DNA from: Bacteroidota bacterium
GTDB taxonomy: Bacteria; Bacteroidota; Bacteroidia; B-17B0; Aurantibacillaceae
Direction of reading: 5' to 3'
Assembly (NCBI GenBank): GCA_003153315.1
Contig: PLYA01000045.1
Span: forward strand, 1-64,000
Length of the DNA stretch: 64,000 bases
Positions 24,374-33,489 of this stretch are shown here, one piece after another (positions within the stretch are counted from its first letter, which is position 1; each line of letters opens with the position of its first letter). The position numbers and the translations under genes are program-made. Under the pieces are notes generated by a model, which searched no databases, had not been told where the DNA came from, and saw only the letters and a list, made by a program, of their open reading frames with translations.

Positions 24374-25231
24374 ATGATAATGAAAACAAAAAAAATAATC
24401 GCTGCATTAGCTATTGCGGCACTTAGTTTTAACAGCTTAAACATACAGGCACAACAATTAAAAGTTCCGGCACCAAGCCCCACACAAACCATAAAACAAA
24501 ACTTTGCTTTGGGTGATGTTAGTTTCGAATACTCCCGCCCTGCCGCTAAAGGCCGTGTTATATTTGGCGATGTGGTTCCCTATGGCAAAACATGGCGCAC
24601 GGGTGCTAATGGAGCTACAAAAATTACTTTTTCCGATTCGGTGAAATTAGAGGGCAATGGTGTAAAAGCAGGTACCTATGCTTTATATACCGTTCCAAAT
24701 AAAGACAGCTGGGATATTATGCTTTATAAAGACCTTACCTTGGGTGGTAACGTAGCCGATTATAAAGCAGAAAACGAAGTATTGCGTTTTAAAGTAAAAC
24801 CTGTTGCTATGGCTAATAAAATGGAATCGTTTACCATTAATATGGCAGATGTTTTAGCTACATCGGCAACTATTGAGTTAATGTGGGAAAACACCCGTGT
24901 GCCCATAAAACTTACTACCGATATTGATGCTAAAGTAATGAAGAACATTGATGCCAATGTGGTTAACGATAGCCGCCCATATTTTCAGGCAGCAAGCTAT
25001 TATTACGAAAACAATAAGGACTTAAAACAAGCAGCAGCATGGGTAGACAAAGCTTTAGAGCAGAATCCGAAAGCATTTTTTATGATGTTGCTTAAAGCAA
25101 AAATTGCTTACAAACAAGGTGATAAAGAAAACGGTAAAGCTGCTGCAGAAAAAACTATTGCCTTAGCTACCGATGCTAAAAATGATGATTATGTAGCTAT
25201 GGCTAAAAAGCTGATGACTGATAATAAATAA
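24374..25231 (+). CDS. Exported DUF2911 protein with C-terminal TPR-like region
   Basis: 285 aa. Signal peptide MKTKKIIAALAIAALSFNSL; the ATG at 24380 could equally be the start. DUF2911 features: VKVPAPSPTQTI-like opening, LGDVSFEYSRPAAKGRVIFG (residues about 45-65), VPYGKTWRTGANGATKITF, AGTYALYTVPNKDSWDIMLYKD and IELMWENTRVPIKL. After residue 205, helices AASYYYENNKDLKQAAAWVDKAL and FMMLLKAKIAYKQGDKENGK form TPR-like pairs. Function of the family is unknown; it is a common periplasmic protein of Bacteroidota. Own promoter and terminator flank it. Confidence 0.92.
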   Translation: MIMKTKKIIAALAIAALSFNSLNIQAQQLKVPAPSPTQTIKQNFALGDVSFEYSRPAAKGRVIFGDVVPYGKTWRTGANGATKITFSDSVKLEGNGVKAGTYALYTVPNKDSWDIMLYKDLTLGGNVADYKAENEVLRFKVKPVAMANKMESFTINMADVLATSATIELMWENTRVPIKLTTDIDAKVMKNIDANVVNDSRPYFQAASYYYENNKDLKQAAAWVDKALEQNPKAFFMMLLKAKIAYKQGDKENGKAAAEKTIALATDAKNDDYVAMAKKLMTDNK

Positions 25232-25250
25232 GATATCCTTGAATTTGATT

Positions 25251-25285
25251 AAAAAGAGCCTCGTTTTGTACGGGGCTTTTTTATT
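25251..25285 (+). terminator. Rho-independent terminator of the DUF2911 gene
   Basis: AGCCTCG (25257-25263) pairs with CGGGGCT (25271-25277) with one mismatch, around TTTTGTA, followed by TTTTTTATTT. It lies 20 bp after the stop codon. Confidence 0.8.
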
Positions 25286-25286
25286 T

Positions 25287-25593
25287 GGGCGTTCCCCCGC
25301 CGCGTATCAACTCGAACATTGAGCCTGTCGAAAGGTGAAGAAGGCGGGTCGGGCTTCCCTTTCCAAAGACATAACTATCGACGAAACCCCTATAATAATC
25401 GTCCGTTTGCGTTCCGTCTCTTCGGTATTGCATCCCGTTCCTTTTGTATTGCATTCCGTTCCTTTTGTATTGCTTTCCGCCTTTTGGGTATTGCTTCCCG
25501 CTCCTTCAGTATTACGTTCCGTTCAAAAGGCGTTGCTTGCCGTCTAATAGGTATTGTGTTTTAACAAAGCGGCAGTTCACCGCCGGAACGCCC
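25287..25593. repeat. Inverted-repeat-bounded element enclosing a second 21-bp tandem array
   Basis: GGGCGTTCC (25287-25295) and GGAACGCCC (25585-25593) form 9-bp inverted ends, the same word that opens the element at 22281-22373. Next to the left end is ACTCGAACATTGAGCCTGTC and GGGTCGGGCTTCCC. The core is a 21-bp tandem array at 25404-25571. Units such as GTATTGCATCCCGTTCCTTTT start at 25425, 25446, 25467, 25488, 25509, 25530 and 25551, with a degenerate one at 25404. The plus strand is open as heptads (for example ASRSFCIAFRSFCIAF), but no gene features support translation. Confidence 0.8.
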
Positions 25594-25600
25594 AAAAGAT

Positions 25601-27325
25601 TTATACTTCGATACTTTTTACGGCAGGTTTAGGCAATACTTTTTGTAGTACCCAGGCAAACAACATAACCAATAAACAACCGATAACGTTGAGCCACAGA
25701 AAAGAAATAACATCGGCTATGTAAATGGCAATTACGCAAAGCTCGGTAGTGATGGCTGCATAGAAAACGGCTTTGCCGCCAATTCGCTTCATATAAAAGG
25801 CTACGAGGAAGATGCCCAAAATGGTGCCGTAGAAGAGAGAGCCTAATACGTTTACGGCCTCGATTAAACTACCCAGTTTGCTGGCAAACATGGCGGTGGC
25901 AATGCAAAACAAGCCCCAGCCAAAGGTTATCCAGCGCGATGCCTTGAAGTAGTGTGTTTCGGTTTGGTCTTTTACCCAAAAGCGTTTGTATAAATCTATT
26001 ACGGTGGTTGATGCCAGTGAGTTTAATGCGGCTGCAATGCTGCCCCAGGCTGCCAGGAATATCATGGCTATTAATAAACCTATCAACCCACGTGGAAGGT
26101 TTTGCACCACAAAATAGAGGAAGATATAATTGGTATCGTTTGTATCGGCGGTTTTATCTGCCTGCTTCATTACGGCAACGGCCTCGGCACGGATGGCTTT
26201 GGTTTGTTTATCTATTTCGTTTAAAGAAGCTTTTGTGTTTTGAATCTGTTCATTATTTTTTTGATGGATAGCATCTACCAGTTGATGTGTTTGAATTTGC
26301 TTAAGGGTATTTAAGGAATCGTTTTTGTTTTGAAGCGCAACGAAAGGGGCTTTGTAATCGCCGGCTAAAACTTTATCAATCTCTTTTTGATTAAAGAAAA
26401 CAGGGGATTGGTAAAACATATAGAATACAAAAACCAAACTACCCACCATAAGAATTAAAAACTGCATGGGTACTTTTACCAAGCCATTCATTAATAAACC
26501 TATGCGACTTTCTTTGGTGTTCTTGGCTGTTAAATAGCGCCCTACCTGCGATTGATCGGTTCCGAAATAAGAAAGGGCTAAAAAGAACCCGCCAATTAAA
26601 CCACTCCAGATATTGTATTTATCTTTCCACCAATGCGAATCGGTAACATCTATTTTTGTTTCAATAACATTCAGTTTGCCCATTTTGCCTGCTACGTGCA
26701 AAGCATCTGAAAAGCTAACATCGGGCGGAAGCATGTGTACCACCATATAGCCTGCCAAAAACATACCGATAAAAACAATGGCCAGTTGTTGCATTTGTGT
26801 ATAGGTAACGGCTTTGGTGCCACCGCTAACGGTATAGATAATTAAGAAACCACCCATAACAAGATTAGTATAATAAATATTCCAGCCCAGTAGAGAAGAT
26901 AAAATAATAGAAGGAGCATAAATGCTAATACCGGTTGATAATGCCCGTTGAATTAAAAACAGGATGGATGCCAGGGCACGCGTTTTTAAATCGAAACGTT
27001 GTTCTAAAAATTCATAAGCGGTAAATACTTTTAGTTTATGATAAATGGGAATAAAGGTTACACATAACACTACCATAGCTAAGGGTAAGCCGAAGTAATA
27101 TTGCACAAAGCGCATGCCGTCAGTATAGGCTTGCCCGGGTGCCGATAAGAAAGTAATGGCGCTTGCCTGCGTACCCATGATGGAAAGCAAAATCAAAAAC
27201 CAACTCATGGAGTTGCTGCTTTTAAAATAACCGTCTAAGGTTTTCTCGCTCTTGCTTTTATATACGCCATAACTAATTACAGCCAGTAAGGTTATGATGA
27301 GGACAATCCAATCTACAACACTCAT
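25601..27325 (-). CDS. Sodium:solute symporter (SSS family)
   Basis: 574 aa, about 13 transmembrane helices starting VDWIVLIITLLAVISYGVY. SSS features: GTQASAITFLSAPGQAYTDG (residues 50-69), the sodium-site region in the second half TDQSQVGRYLTAKN, and LLIAMIFLAAWGSIAAALNSLASTTVIDLY (about 427-456). A charged loop of about 60 residues (near 330-395) between helices is longer than in typical members and is glutamine/lysine rich. The start ATG overlaps the stop of the 38-aa gene 27322-27438 (ATGA), so it is translationally coupled. Substrate is unknown; linkage to a PIG-L hydrolase suggests a sugar derivative or its product. Confidence 0.93.
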   Translation of the reverse strand: MSVVDWIVLIITLLAVISYGVYKSKSEKTLDGYFKSSNSMSWFLILLSIMGTQASAITFLSAPGQAYTDGMRFVQYYFGLPLAMVVLCVTFIPIYHKLKVFTAYEFLEQRFDLKTRALASILFLIQRALSTGISIYAPSIILSSLLGWNIYYTNLVMGGFLIIYTVSGGTKAVTYTQMQQLAIVFIGMFLAGYMVVHMLPPDVSFSDALHVAGKMGKLNVIETKIDVTDSHWWKDKYNIWSGLIGGFFLALSYFGTDQSQVGRYLTAKNTKESRIGLLMNGLVKVPMQFLILMVGSLVFVFYMFYQSPVFFNQKEIDKVLAGDYKAPFVALQNKNDSLNTLKQIQTHQLVDAIHQKNNEQIQNTKASLNEIDKQTKAIRAEAVAVMKQADKTADTNDTNYIFLYFVVQNLPRGLIGLLIAMIFLAAWGSIAAALNSLASTTVIDLYKRFWVKDQTETHYFKASRWITFGWGLFCIATAMFASKLGSLIEAVNVLGSLFYGTILGIFLVAFYMKRIGGKAVFYAAITTELCVIAIYIADVISFLWLNVIGCLLVMLFAWVLQKVLPKPAVKSIEV

Positions 27326-27438
27326 GCAAATTGTTTGGTGAAAAAGTAAAAGAAAACAATAAGCATAAACAAAACTCCGATAACTAAAATATAGGCATTA
27401 CGCCACTTTTTGTTACCCGATGTTTTTTCTTTCTGCAT
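27322..27438 (-). CDS. 38-aa single-span membrane protein coupled to the symporter
   Basis: ATG at 27436-27438 directly follows the TAA of the PIG-L gene, and the TGA at 27322-27324 overlaps the symporter ATG in ATGA. The protein has a basic N-terminus (MQKEKTSGNKKWRN), one hydrophobic helix (AYILVIGVLFMLIVFFYFF) and TKQFA at the C-terminus. The tight fit on both sides strongly supports translation. Some SSS transporters have small partner subunits; this could be one. No homologue is known to me. Confidence 0.8.
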   Translation of the reverse strand: MQKEKTSGNKKWRNAYILVIGVLFMLIVFFYFFTKQFA

Positions 27439-29928
27439 TTATTTGTTGGGAGGTATACTGAGTAAATTTACAAATAAACGGTAAGCACCCGGAATGCCTG
27501 CAGGTAATTCACGGAAGAAAACAAGCCCGGTATATACAAAGTTTCCTTTACCATACTTGCCAACGATTAAACTTCCTTCGCTTGGTTTTTCCTTAGGGTC
27601 GTTCATAGAAAAAAAGGTTTCGTAGTTTTTATCTATATCCGTTGCAAAATAAATTCCGCGTTCCTGTACCCATCCTTCAAAATCTTTTTGTGTGATAATG
27701 TTCGGAGAGTTTAAAACAACGTGTTTAGGATTTATAAAACGTACTTCCGCATTATCATCGGTAACCCTGTCTCTCGAAATTGTAAAAGGATATGGGCCAA
27801 CCTTAGTACCCACAGGTCCTACACGGCTATTGGTATTATACTGCACAACCAGGTTTCCACCATTCTTTACATAATCCATTAATTTGTTGTAATGCACCTG
27901 CAGGCGTTCGTTAGTATTGTATGCACGCACACCGGTAATAATGCAATTGTATTTAGAAAGATTTTCTTTCGTTAGTAGTTCATCAGTCAGTATGGTAATA
28001 TTATATCCCACTTGTTTTAAACAAGCAGGCACATCATCCCCGGCACCGGGAATGTACCCAAGAGTAGTACCGGCAGTTTTTAAATCTACATGCACCAGTT
28101 TAGCTTCTGCATCACTTAAAATAAACTGATAAGGAATATGGTCGTACTCTATACGTTTGATGCTTTTTGTAAATACACTTCCGCTAATATTTACCGAAGC
28201 CTGCAAGATACCATCGCTGCTGTTTTTATTGGGTGTGATGGTAGCTTCTATAATTGCTTCATCTCCTTTTGTAGCTAATTTAAAATCTGGGTTTTTTATT
28301 GTAATCATCCATCCATCAGGAACCTTTACCTGAACCGTTCCGTTTACATTTGCTGCATTTGCCTTTACGGTAAATTGTACATCCTTCGGGTTAAGTGAGT
28401 TGAATACATACACCTTATCTGAAATATTGATGGTGGCTGGAGGTAAAACTTCAAAAGGGCGATACACTTCTCCTTTCACAGGATCGGTGTATTTATACAC
28501 TAAGCCTCTTTCAACCTTCAAATTCAAATCATTTATAGTTACATCAAACGTTACTTTAACTGCCGCATCATTTTCGGGTTTACCGATGAGTAGTTTATTC
28601 TTTATTTCATACATACCAACTCCATGTTTTTCGTTTAACCAATAAGGGTTTGAGAAAGGAGTTGCGGCGGCAATTTTTTCTTTATGCTTAAATGTGTATA
28701 GCTCGTTTGTTTTTAAACTTAATGCTGTTGAGCTATCTGTTTGGTTAAAGTAATTCACCCCGTTTAATTTTGCTTCGCTGTTATTTCGTTTAATGATTTG
28801 TGCAGTAACTAAAACATCATTGCCCGGCACCGCCATATAATCTACTGCACTGGCTTCCATCCATAAACCGCTGCAGGTAAGTAAAAGTGTTTCACACTCT
28901 TTCATTTTCAAAGTTTCCCAATATTTAATATTAACATCACTCTCATCCAATGCCTGTATCTGTTTATAAATAGCAACTAAATCAGGAACTGTTTTTTCAG
29001 GTGCCTGCGGATTGTATTTCTTAATACAATCATCCATCATCTTTTGAAGAGAAGAAGTTGTAGGGAACCTTGTCCATGTTTGGTTAATGCCTTCAAACAA
29101 ATCTTTAGTTGCCGTTTCACCTTTTAAGAATTTAAAATATTCTATGCTCTCGCCTCTTGTTTTTGCAGAACCAAAGCCTTGGCTTTTATGCATAGAACGG
29201 CTATCAGCGGCTACCTCTCCATAGCTTTTACCTAATAAGGGATTAAAAACACCTACATCAACTTTCAATTGGTCGGGAGATGTTGTGTTTGTCCCACCAA
29301 AATTAAAGGTATTCCAAAAAATGCGTTTAACCTGCCATACTTGTGTATACGCTAATTGCTCAGGAAATCTTTTAGGGTCAGCCGCCGCATCAAAAGCCTC
29401 TAAAGCCAGTATAGCAGAAGCTGTGTGATGCCCGTGTCCACCCTCTCCTGTAGTAGGAAAACGACAAATAATAACATCCGGTTTAAACTTCCTGATTACC
29501 CAAACCACATCAGCCAATATGCTATCTTTATTCCAGATGGTAAAAGTCTCTTCCGGGTTTTTAGAAAAACCAAAATCATTAGCCCGTGTAAAAAACTGTT
29601 CTGCTCCATCTGTCCTGCGTGCCGCTAATAATTCCTGAGTGCGTATTAAACCCAGCAATTCACCCTGCTCTTTACCAATCAGGTTTTGTCCACCATCACC
29701 ACGGGTAATAGATAAATAGCCTGTACGCAAATTCCTTTCTTTAGCCAAATACCCAAGCAAACGTGTATTCTCATCATCCGGATGAGCCGCAATATAAAGA
29801 ACAGAACCAACTGTATTCAGTTTTTTTAATGATTGCAATATCTCTGCCGAATTCAGTTGGGGAGAATTCTGTGCGTTTATTAACTGACCGATAAAATAAA
29901 TACTTAACAGGAAAATTCTTTTCACCAT
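27439..29928 (-). CDS. PIG-L family (LmbE-like) deacetylase, secreted
   Basis: 829 aa. Signal peptide MVKRIFLLSIYFIGQLINAQ. The catalytic PIG-L domain (about 35-290) has the zinc/base motif AHPDDEN (48-54), LSITRGDGGQNLIG, ELLAARRTDGAEQFFTRA and the GGHGHHTAS zinc histidines (near 165-172). The middle (about 330-640) is beta-sandwich-like, and the C-terminus (about 650-829) contains a GATase-like fold: LSKYNCIITGVRAYNTNERL, GGNLVVQYNTNSRVG, GSLIVGKYGKGNFVYTGLVFFRELP. Members remove N-acetyl groups from GlcNAc-type sugars. It leads an operon with the 38-aa protein and the sodium symporter. Confidence 0.92.
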   Translation of the reverse strand: MVKRIFLLSIYFIGQLINAQNSPQLNSAEILQSLKKLNTVGSVLYIAAHPDDENTRLLGYLAKERNLRTGYLSITRGDGGQNLIGKEQGELLGLIRTQELLAARRTDGAEQFFTRANDFGFSKNPEETFTIWNKDSILADVVWVIRKFKPDVIICRFPTTGEGGHGHHTASAILALEAFDAAADPKRFPEQLAYTQVWQVKRIFWNTFNFGGTNTTSPDQLKVDVGVFNPLLGKSYGEVAADSRSMHKSQGFGSAKTRGESIEYFKFLKGETATKDLFEGINQTWTRFPTTSSLQKMMDDCIKKYNPQAPEKTVPDLVAIYKQIQALDESDVNIKYWETLKMKECETLLLTCSGLWMEASAVDYMAVPGNDVLVTAQIIKRNNSEAKLNGVNYFNQTDSSTALSLKTNELYTFKHKEKIAAATPFSNPYWLNEKHGVGMYEIKNKLLIGKPENDAAVKVTFDVTINDLNLKVERGLVYKYTDPVKGEVYRPFEVLPPATINISDKVYVFNSLNPKDVQFTVKANAANVNGTVQVKVPDGWMITIKNPDFKLATKGDEAIIEATITPNKNSSDGILQASVNISGSVFTKSIKRIEYDHIPYQFILSDAEAKLVHVDLKTAGTTLGYIPGAGDDVPACLKQVGYNITILTDELLTKENLSKYNCIITGVRAYNTNERLQVHYNKLMDYVKNGGNLVVQYNTNSRVGPVGTKVGPYPFTISRDRVTDDNAEVRFINPKHVVLNSPNIITQKDFEGWVQERGIYFATDIDKNYETFFSMNDPKEKPSEGSLIVGKYGKGNFVYTGLVFFRELPAGIPGAYRLFVNLLSIPPNK

Positions 29929-29999
29929 ATCTCTATAATTGAGTGCGAAAATTAGGTATTATTAAGGAAAGAGAAATGCTAATTAATTTTAAAAAGATC

Positions 30000-30461
30000 T
30001 CATTGCGCATTAACTATATCGCTGATTATATCAAGGTGATGTTTTGTATGGAGTCTGAGAAACTTGGTTGTAGATTTTACATTTAGTAATCCGAAATAAG
30101 GATGTTTAAAATTTTGATTAGCGCTTAAACTAGAAAGGCCTTTCACTTTGTCTTTTGCTGTTTCAATATTTTTCCTGAAATTTTCTCCCTGAATAATACC
30201 TTCCGGCTGAACAACCTTCGGGGCTTTTCCTCTACCTCTTGGGAATTTATTCAAGCTATAAGTAATTAATCTTGGAAAACTAAATCCCCATTTATAATCT
30301 TGAGAGGTTGAGTTTTCTAATGCTTTTATTGTTTTATTAATAACTAACAATGAATGTTCTAAATGCCACCCTACAGTAACTTTTGAAATAGAAGGGGCTG
30401 ACTTCTCGTTATTTAAGATATTAGATTCCAATTCGGTTATAAGGACTAAAAGTTTATCCAT
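30000..30461 (-). CDS. DUF1569 (DinB-like) family protein
   Basis: 153 aa four-helix protein. The family's histidines are visible: VGWHLEHSLLVINK (near residue 32), and KFLRLHTKHHLDIISDI at the C-terminus. These fit the DinB/DUF1569 metal-binding bundle. No export signal. Function unknown; possibly thiol-related chemistry as for DinB superfamily enzymes. A TACCTTTG promoter element lies 15 bp upstream on this strand, and the gene is divergent from the ABC exporter. Confidence 0.85.
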   Translation of the reverse strand: MDKLLVLITELESNILNNEKSAPSISKVTVGWHLEHSLLVINKTIKALENSTSQDYKWGFSFPRLITYSLNKFPRGRGKAPKVVQPEGIIQGENFRKNIETAKDKVKGLSSLSANQNFKHPYFGLLNVKSTTKFLRLHTKHHLDIISDIVNAQ

Positions 30462-30475
30462 TTATTTTTTAGGTT

Positions 30476-30483
30476 CAAAGGTA
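30476..30483 (-). promoter_or_regulatory. TAnnTTTG promoter element of the DUF1569 gene
   Basis: TACCTTTG on the minus strand, 15 bp before the start codon at 30461, predicts a very short leader (about 8 bases or less). Confidence 0.6.
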
Positions 30484-30537
30484 AATTATTAATTAGTCCG
30501 TTTCTCTAAACCTTATCTTTACAACTTCATATTTCAA

Positions 30538-32289
30538 ATGAAAATCCTTCTATCCTACTTAAAGAATTATAAAGGCATTGTTTTGCTTGCTTTGTTACTG
30601 GCAGCTATCAATCAATGCTTTTCTATGTTAGACCCCTACATTTATGGAAAGATATTAAATAAGTTTGGTGTGGGTCATCAAACTTATAAAGGAGATACTG
30701 CCCGTTTTATTCGAGAAATAATGCCATACCTATTAGGGGTTATTTCGGTAGCTATGATTTCCAGAATAGCTAAAAACTTTCAGGATTATTTTACCAGTGT
30801 TATTATTCAACGCACGGGTGCAGAATTATATCAGGATGGTATTAAGCGTTCTTTAGATTTACCCTTTCAGGAATTTGAAGACCAAAGAAGCGGAGAAACT
30901 TTAGGTAAACTACAAAAGGTACGCCTTGATTGTGAGAAGTTTATTACCTCATTTATAAGTGTAATCTTTCAAACATTAGTAGGCTTTACCTTTGTTTTAG
31001 TCTTTGCCTTTAGAACCAATTGGATGATAGCTCCCGTATTTTTTATAACGGGTCCCATACTTGCTTTTATAAGTAACCTGTTAAGTAAAAGGATTAAAAC
31101 CATATCCAAAATAATTGTAGGAGAAACCACAGCCTTAGCAGGTTCTACAACTGAATCGTTACGGAATGTAGAGTTGGTAAAAAGTTTAGGCTTAACTACT
31201 TCAGAAATAGGAAGACTAAATACTATTACCATTAAGATATTAAAACTTGAACTAAAGAAAGTACGTTTTATAAGAAGTTTAAGTTTTGTACAGGGTACAG
31301 TAGTTAACTTATTGCGTACCGCACTTGTTTTTGTTTTGTACTATCTGGTTTTTAAAGATGAAATAAATGTGGGCCAATTACTAACGCTTACTTTTTATTC
31401 TTTTTTTATTTTTAATCCACTGCAGGAGTTAGGTAATATCGTAGCTTCTTATCGTGAGGTGCAAGCTTCTCTATCAAATTTTGAGAAACTGATGAGTACG
31501 CCTATTGAGGTAAAACCTGTAAACCCTATTAAGCTAGGGGCTATTGAAACGCTGGAATTTAATCATGTATCATTTAAACACAGAACGGCTCAAACAAGCG
31601 CTGTGGAAGATATTACATTTACTATTGGAAAAGGAGAAACCATCGCCTTTGTAGGTCCATCAGGTTCGGGCAAAACAACATTGGTAAAATTACTTGTTGG
31701 TTTATACAATCCTATAAGCGGTACTGTTCTGTATAATAATAAAAAAGCAACGGATATTAATTTGGATGAGTTGCGTATGCAACTGGGGTTTGTTTCTCAG
31801 GACACACAATTGTTTGCAGGCACGATTAAAGAGAATTTATTATTTGTAAAACCCGATGCCACAGATGAAGAATGTTTAAATGCTTTAAATAAAGCAGCTT
31901 GTCAGAATTTATTGTCACGTGCTGATAAAGGTATTGATACCGTTATTGGTGAAGGGGGTATTAAAATATCAGGAGGAGAAAAGCAGCGCCTTTCCATTGC
32001 TCGTGCTTTATTGCGCAAACCAAACCTTTTAATATTTGATGAAGCTACTTCGGCTTTAGATTCTCTAACTGAAGTGGAGATTACAGAAACCATAAGTGAT
32101 ATATCGGGTAAAAAGGAGCAAATAACTATAATGATAGCACATCGATTATCTACAATTATGAATGCCGATAAAATATATGTTTTAGAACATGGAAAGATTA
32201 TCGAACAAGGCAAGCATAATGATTTGCTTGAGCTTAAAGGTTTGTATTATGCCATGTGGAGACAGCAAGTGGGTGAAAGAAAGAAATAA
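30538..32289 (+). CDS. MsbA-like ABC exporter (fused permease and ATPase)
   Basis: 583 aa. The membrane domain (about 1-310) has six helices, beginning YKGIVLLALLLAAINQCFS. The ATPase domain has Walker A GPSGSGKT (373-380), Q-loop LGFVSQDTQLFAGTI, signature ISGGEKQRLSIARALL (about 476-491), Walker B LLIFDEATSALDS and the switch histidine in IMIAHRLSTIM. As a half-transporter it works as a homodimer exporting lipids or other hydrophobic substrates; the exact cargo is not evident. Monocistronic, with a hairpin terminator at 32501-32534. Confidence 0.95.
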   Translation: MKILLSYLKNYKGIVLLALLLAAINQCFSMLDPYIYGKILNKFGVGHQTYKGDTARFIREIMPYLLGVISVAMISRIAKNFQDYFTSVIIQRTGAELYQDGIKRSLDLPFQEFEDQRSGETLGKLQKVRLDCEKFITSFISVIFQTLVGFTFVLVFAFRTNWMIAPVFFITGPILAFISNLLSKRIKTISKIIVGETTALAGSTTESLRNVELVKSLGLTTSEIGRLNTITIKILKLELKKVRFIRSLSFVQGTVVNLLRTALVFVLYYLVFKDEINVGQLLTLTFYSFFIFNPLQELGNIVASYREVQASLSNFEKLMSTPIEVKPVNPIKLGAIETLEFNHVSFKHRTAQTSAVEDITFTIGKGETIAFVGPSGSGKTTLVKLLVGLYNPISGTVLYNNKKATDINLDELRMQLGFVSQDTQLFAGTIKENLLFVKPDATDEECLNALNKAACQNLLSRADKGIDTVIGEGGIKISGGEKQRLSIARALLRKPNLLIFDEATSALDSLTEVEITETISDISGKKEQITIMIAHRLSTIMNADKIYVLEHGKIIEQGKHNDLLELKGLYYAMWRQQVGERKK

Positions 32290-32500
32290 TGATCTTATGT
32301 TAGTTTAAGAAGAAAGGAATTGTGCTATAATAATACAACAGTGAAGTTAATAAACAATACTGTTTCAGCTAAAGCAGGAAATTAGATTATTATTTGCCTA
32401 AAATTATTTTAAGTAAGTGTTTGAAATCCAGCCAGAAGGAGTTCGACAATAGGTCCTTTGCCTCCACAAAATTGACCTTTTAGGTCTATCAAAAAATAAT

Positions 32501-32534
32501 AAACCCCTGTAAGCATAATGTTTACAGGGGTTTT
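32501..32534 (+). terminator. Rho-independent terminator
   Basis: AAACCCCTGTAA (32501-32512) pairs perfectly with TTACAGGGGTTT (32522-32533), loop GCATAATGT, then TGTTTTTTA. It lies 211 bp after the ABC exporter stop; between them I see no gene. Confidence 0.85.
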
Positions 32535-32577
32535 GTTTTTTACAATACCCAACAAATCACAAGAAATAACTTATAAT

Positions 32578-32710
32578 CGGTAACCTATTCGGTAACCTGT
32601 TATAACTTCGATTTCAGGTTACCGATTTTTACTGAAACCATTGATTTTATTGACTTAAACGGACATGGAAAAAGAGTAAAATTCATTAACAGTTACCCAA
32701 TTCGGTAACC
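32578..32710. promoter_or_regulatory. Cluster of four CGGTAACC motifs
   Basis: CGGTAACCT occurs at 32578-32586, 32590-32598 and 32703-32711 on the plus strand, and as AGGTTACCG at 32616-32624 on the minus strand. GGTAACC is a near-palindrome. Clustering in 135 noncoding bases between two hairpins suggests a binding site array for an unknown regulator. Confidence 0.55.
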
Positions 32711-32759
32711 TAAAGAGGTCAAAAAACATGAAAATAAATTACACTTTCAGTATTTTGTT

Positions 32760-32966
32760 TTGGTTGTACAAAGGAAAAGCAGACGTTGGGAATTTTTCTT
32801 CTATGGATTTTTGGCAGGTATTATAGCAGGAATCATTTTAAGTGTATTAATGAAAATTGCGCACCTATCCCTAAGATTATTTTTTATGCTTCAAACACCC
32901 AGCAAAATAAATATAACTGAGCAAATATTGATTCAATCAATAACTACCAGCAAATACGAACCTTAA
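32760..32966 (+). CDS. Possible 68-aa single-span membrane protein
   Basis: From a TTG start the frame reads KSRRWEFFFYGFLAGIIAGI, a charged start followed by a plausible membrane helix, then a polar tail. There is no ATG and no clear ribosome site, and the frame is open further upstream. It sits alone in 1.2 kb of otherwise gene-free DNA (32290-33489). It may be a decayed or spurious frame. Confidence 0.3.
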   Translation: MVVQRKSRRWEFFFYGFLAGIIAGIILSVLMKIAHLSLRLFFMLQTPSKINITEQILIQSITTSKYEP

Positions 32967-33153
32967 ACGCACAATATCAAATCATTACAAAATGAATAAA
33001 ATAATCTTAGGGATACGTGTGGAAAATTGCATAAGAGAATGACCTTACAATTATACTGGATAGGATAAGCGAGAATACGTTTTTAAAGATACCATAAACC
33101 GACATCAGTGTTTATAAATACTATTGGGATACGGTTTGAGAAAGCTGCCAATG

Positions 33154-33261
33154 GTAGACCCTACAAACAAAATCTCGAACTCTTTAATACAAGATTTGAA
33201 GTTATTAATCTAAAATCTACGATGTATCGTAGATTTTCATTCAGAAAATACTGCTTTTACC
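33154..33261 (+). repeat. Intergenic repeat A, copy 1, with perfect 10-bp hairpin
   Basis: GTAGACCCTACAAACAAAAT continues to a hairpin AAAATCTACG (33213-33222) / CGTAGATTTT (33228-33237) and TTCATTCAGAA. The same order of words recurs at 36070-36249. The two copies flank the TPR-SpoIIE gene. The rest of 32967-33489 contains no gene I can support. Confidence 0.7.
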
Positions 33262-33474
33262 CGTGCCGCAGTTATGATATACTTTTTAAGTATACTTCTA
33301 AAGGTTAGGGAATTGCTTGTCAAGGGAAGATTATCAATAATAATTACGTTGATAAGGAGGGGGAAGGAGGTACTCAACAGAAATTCATATAAACGATATA
33401 ATATTATTGGGAAGTAAAAATAGTGCAGGTGAATAATGCTTTAAAAGCCTCACAGTAATAGGAGGTTTTTCTTT

Positions 33475-33482
33475 TATATTTG
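33475..33482 (+). promoter_or_regulatory. TAnnTTTG promoter element (TATATTTG)
   Basis: It lies 7 bp before the ATG at 33490, so transcription would start at about the start codon (leaderless or nearly so). Confidence 0.55.
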
Positions 33483-33489
33483 TTACATA

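Noticed and set aside
25319-25564. Plus-strand frame with ASRSFCIAF repeats
   Set aside because: Same reason: 21-bp repeats in an inverted-repeat element. No start context or homology.
32400-32460. GAGTTCGACAATAGG followed by CCTCCACA, resembling a tRNA tail
   Set aside because: Stems do not pair and no cloverleaf can be built around it.
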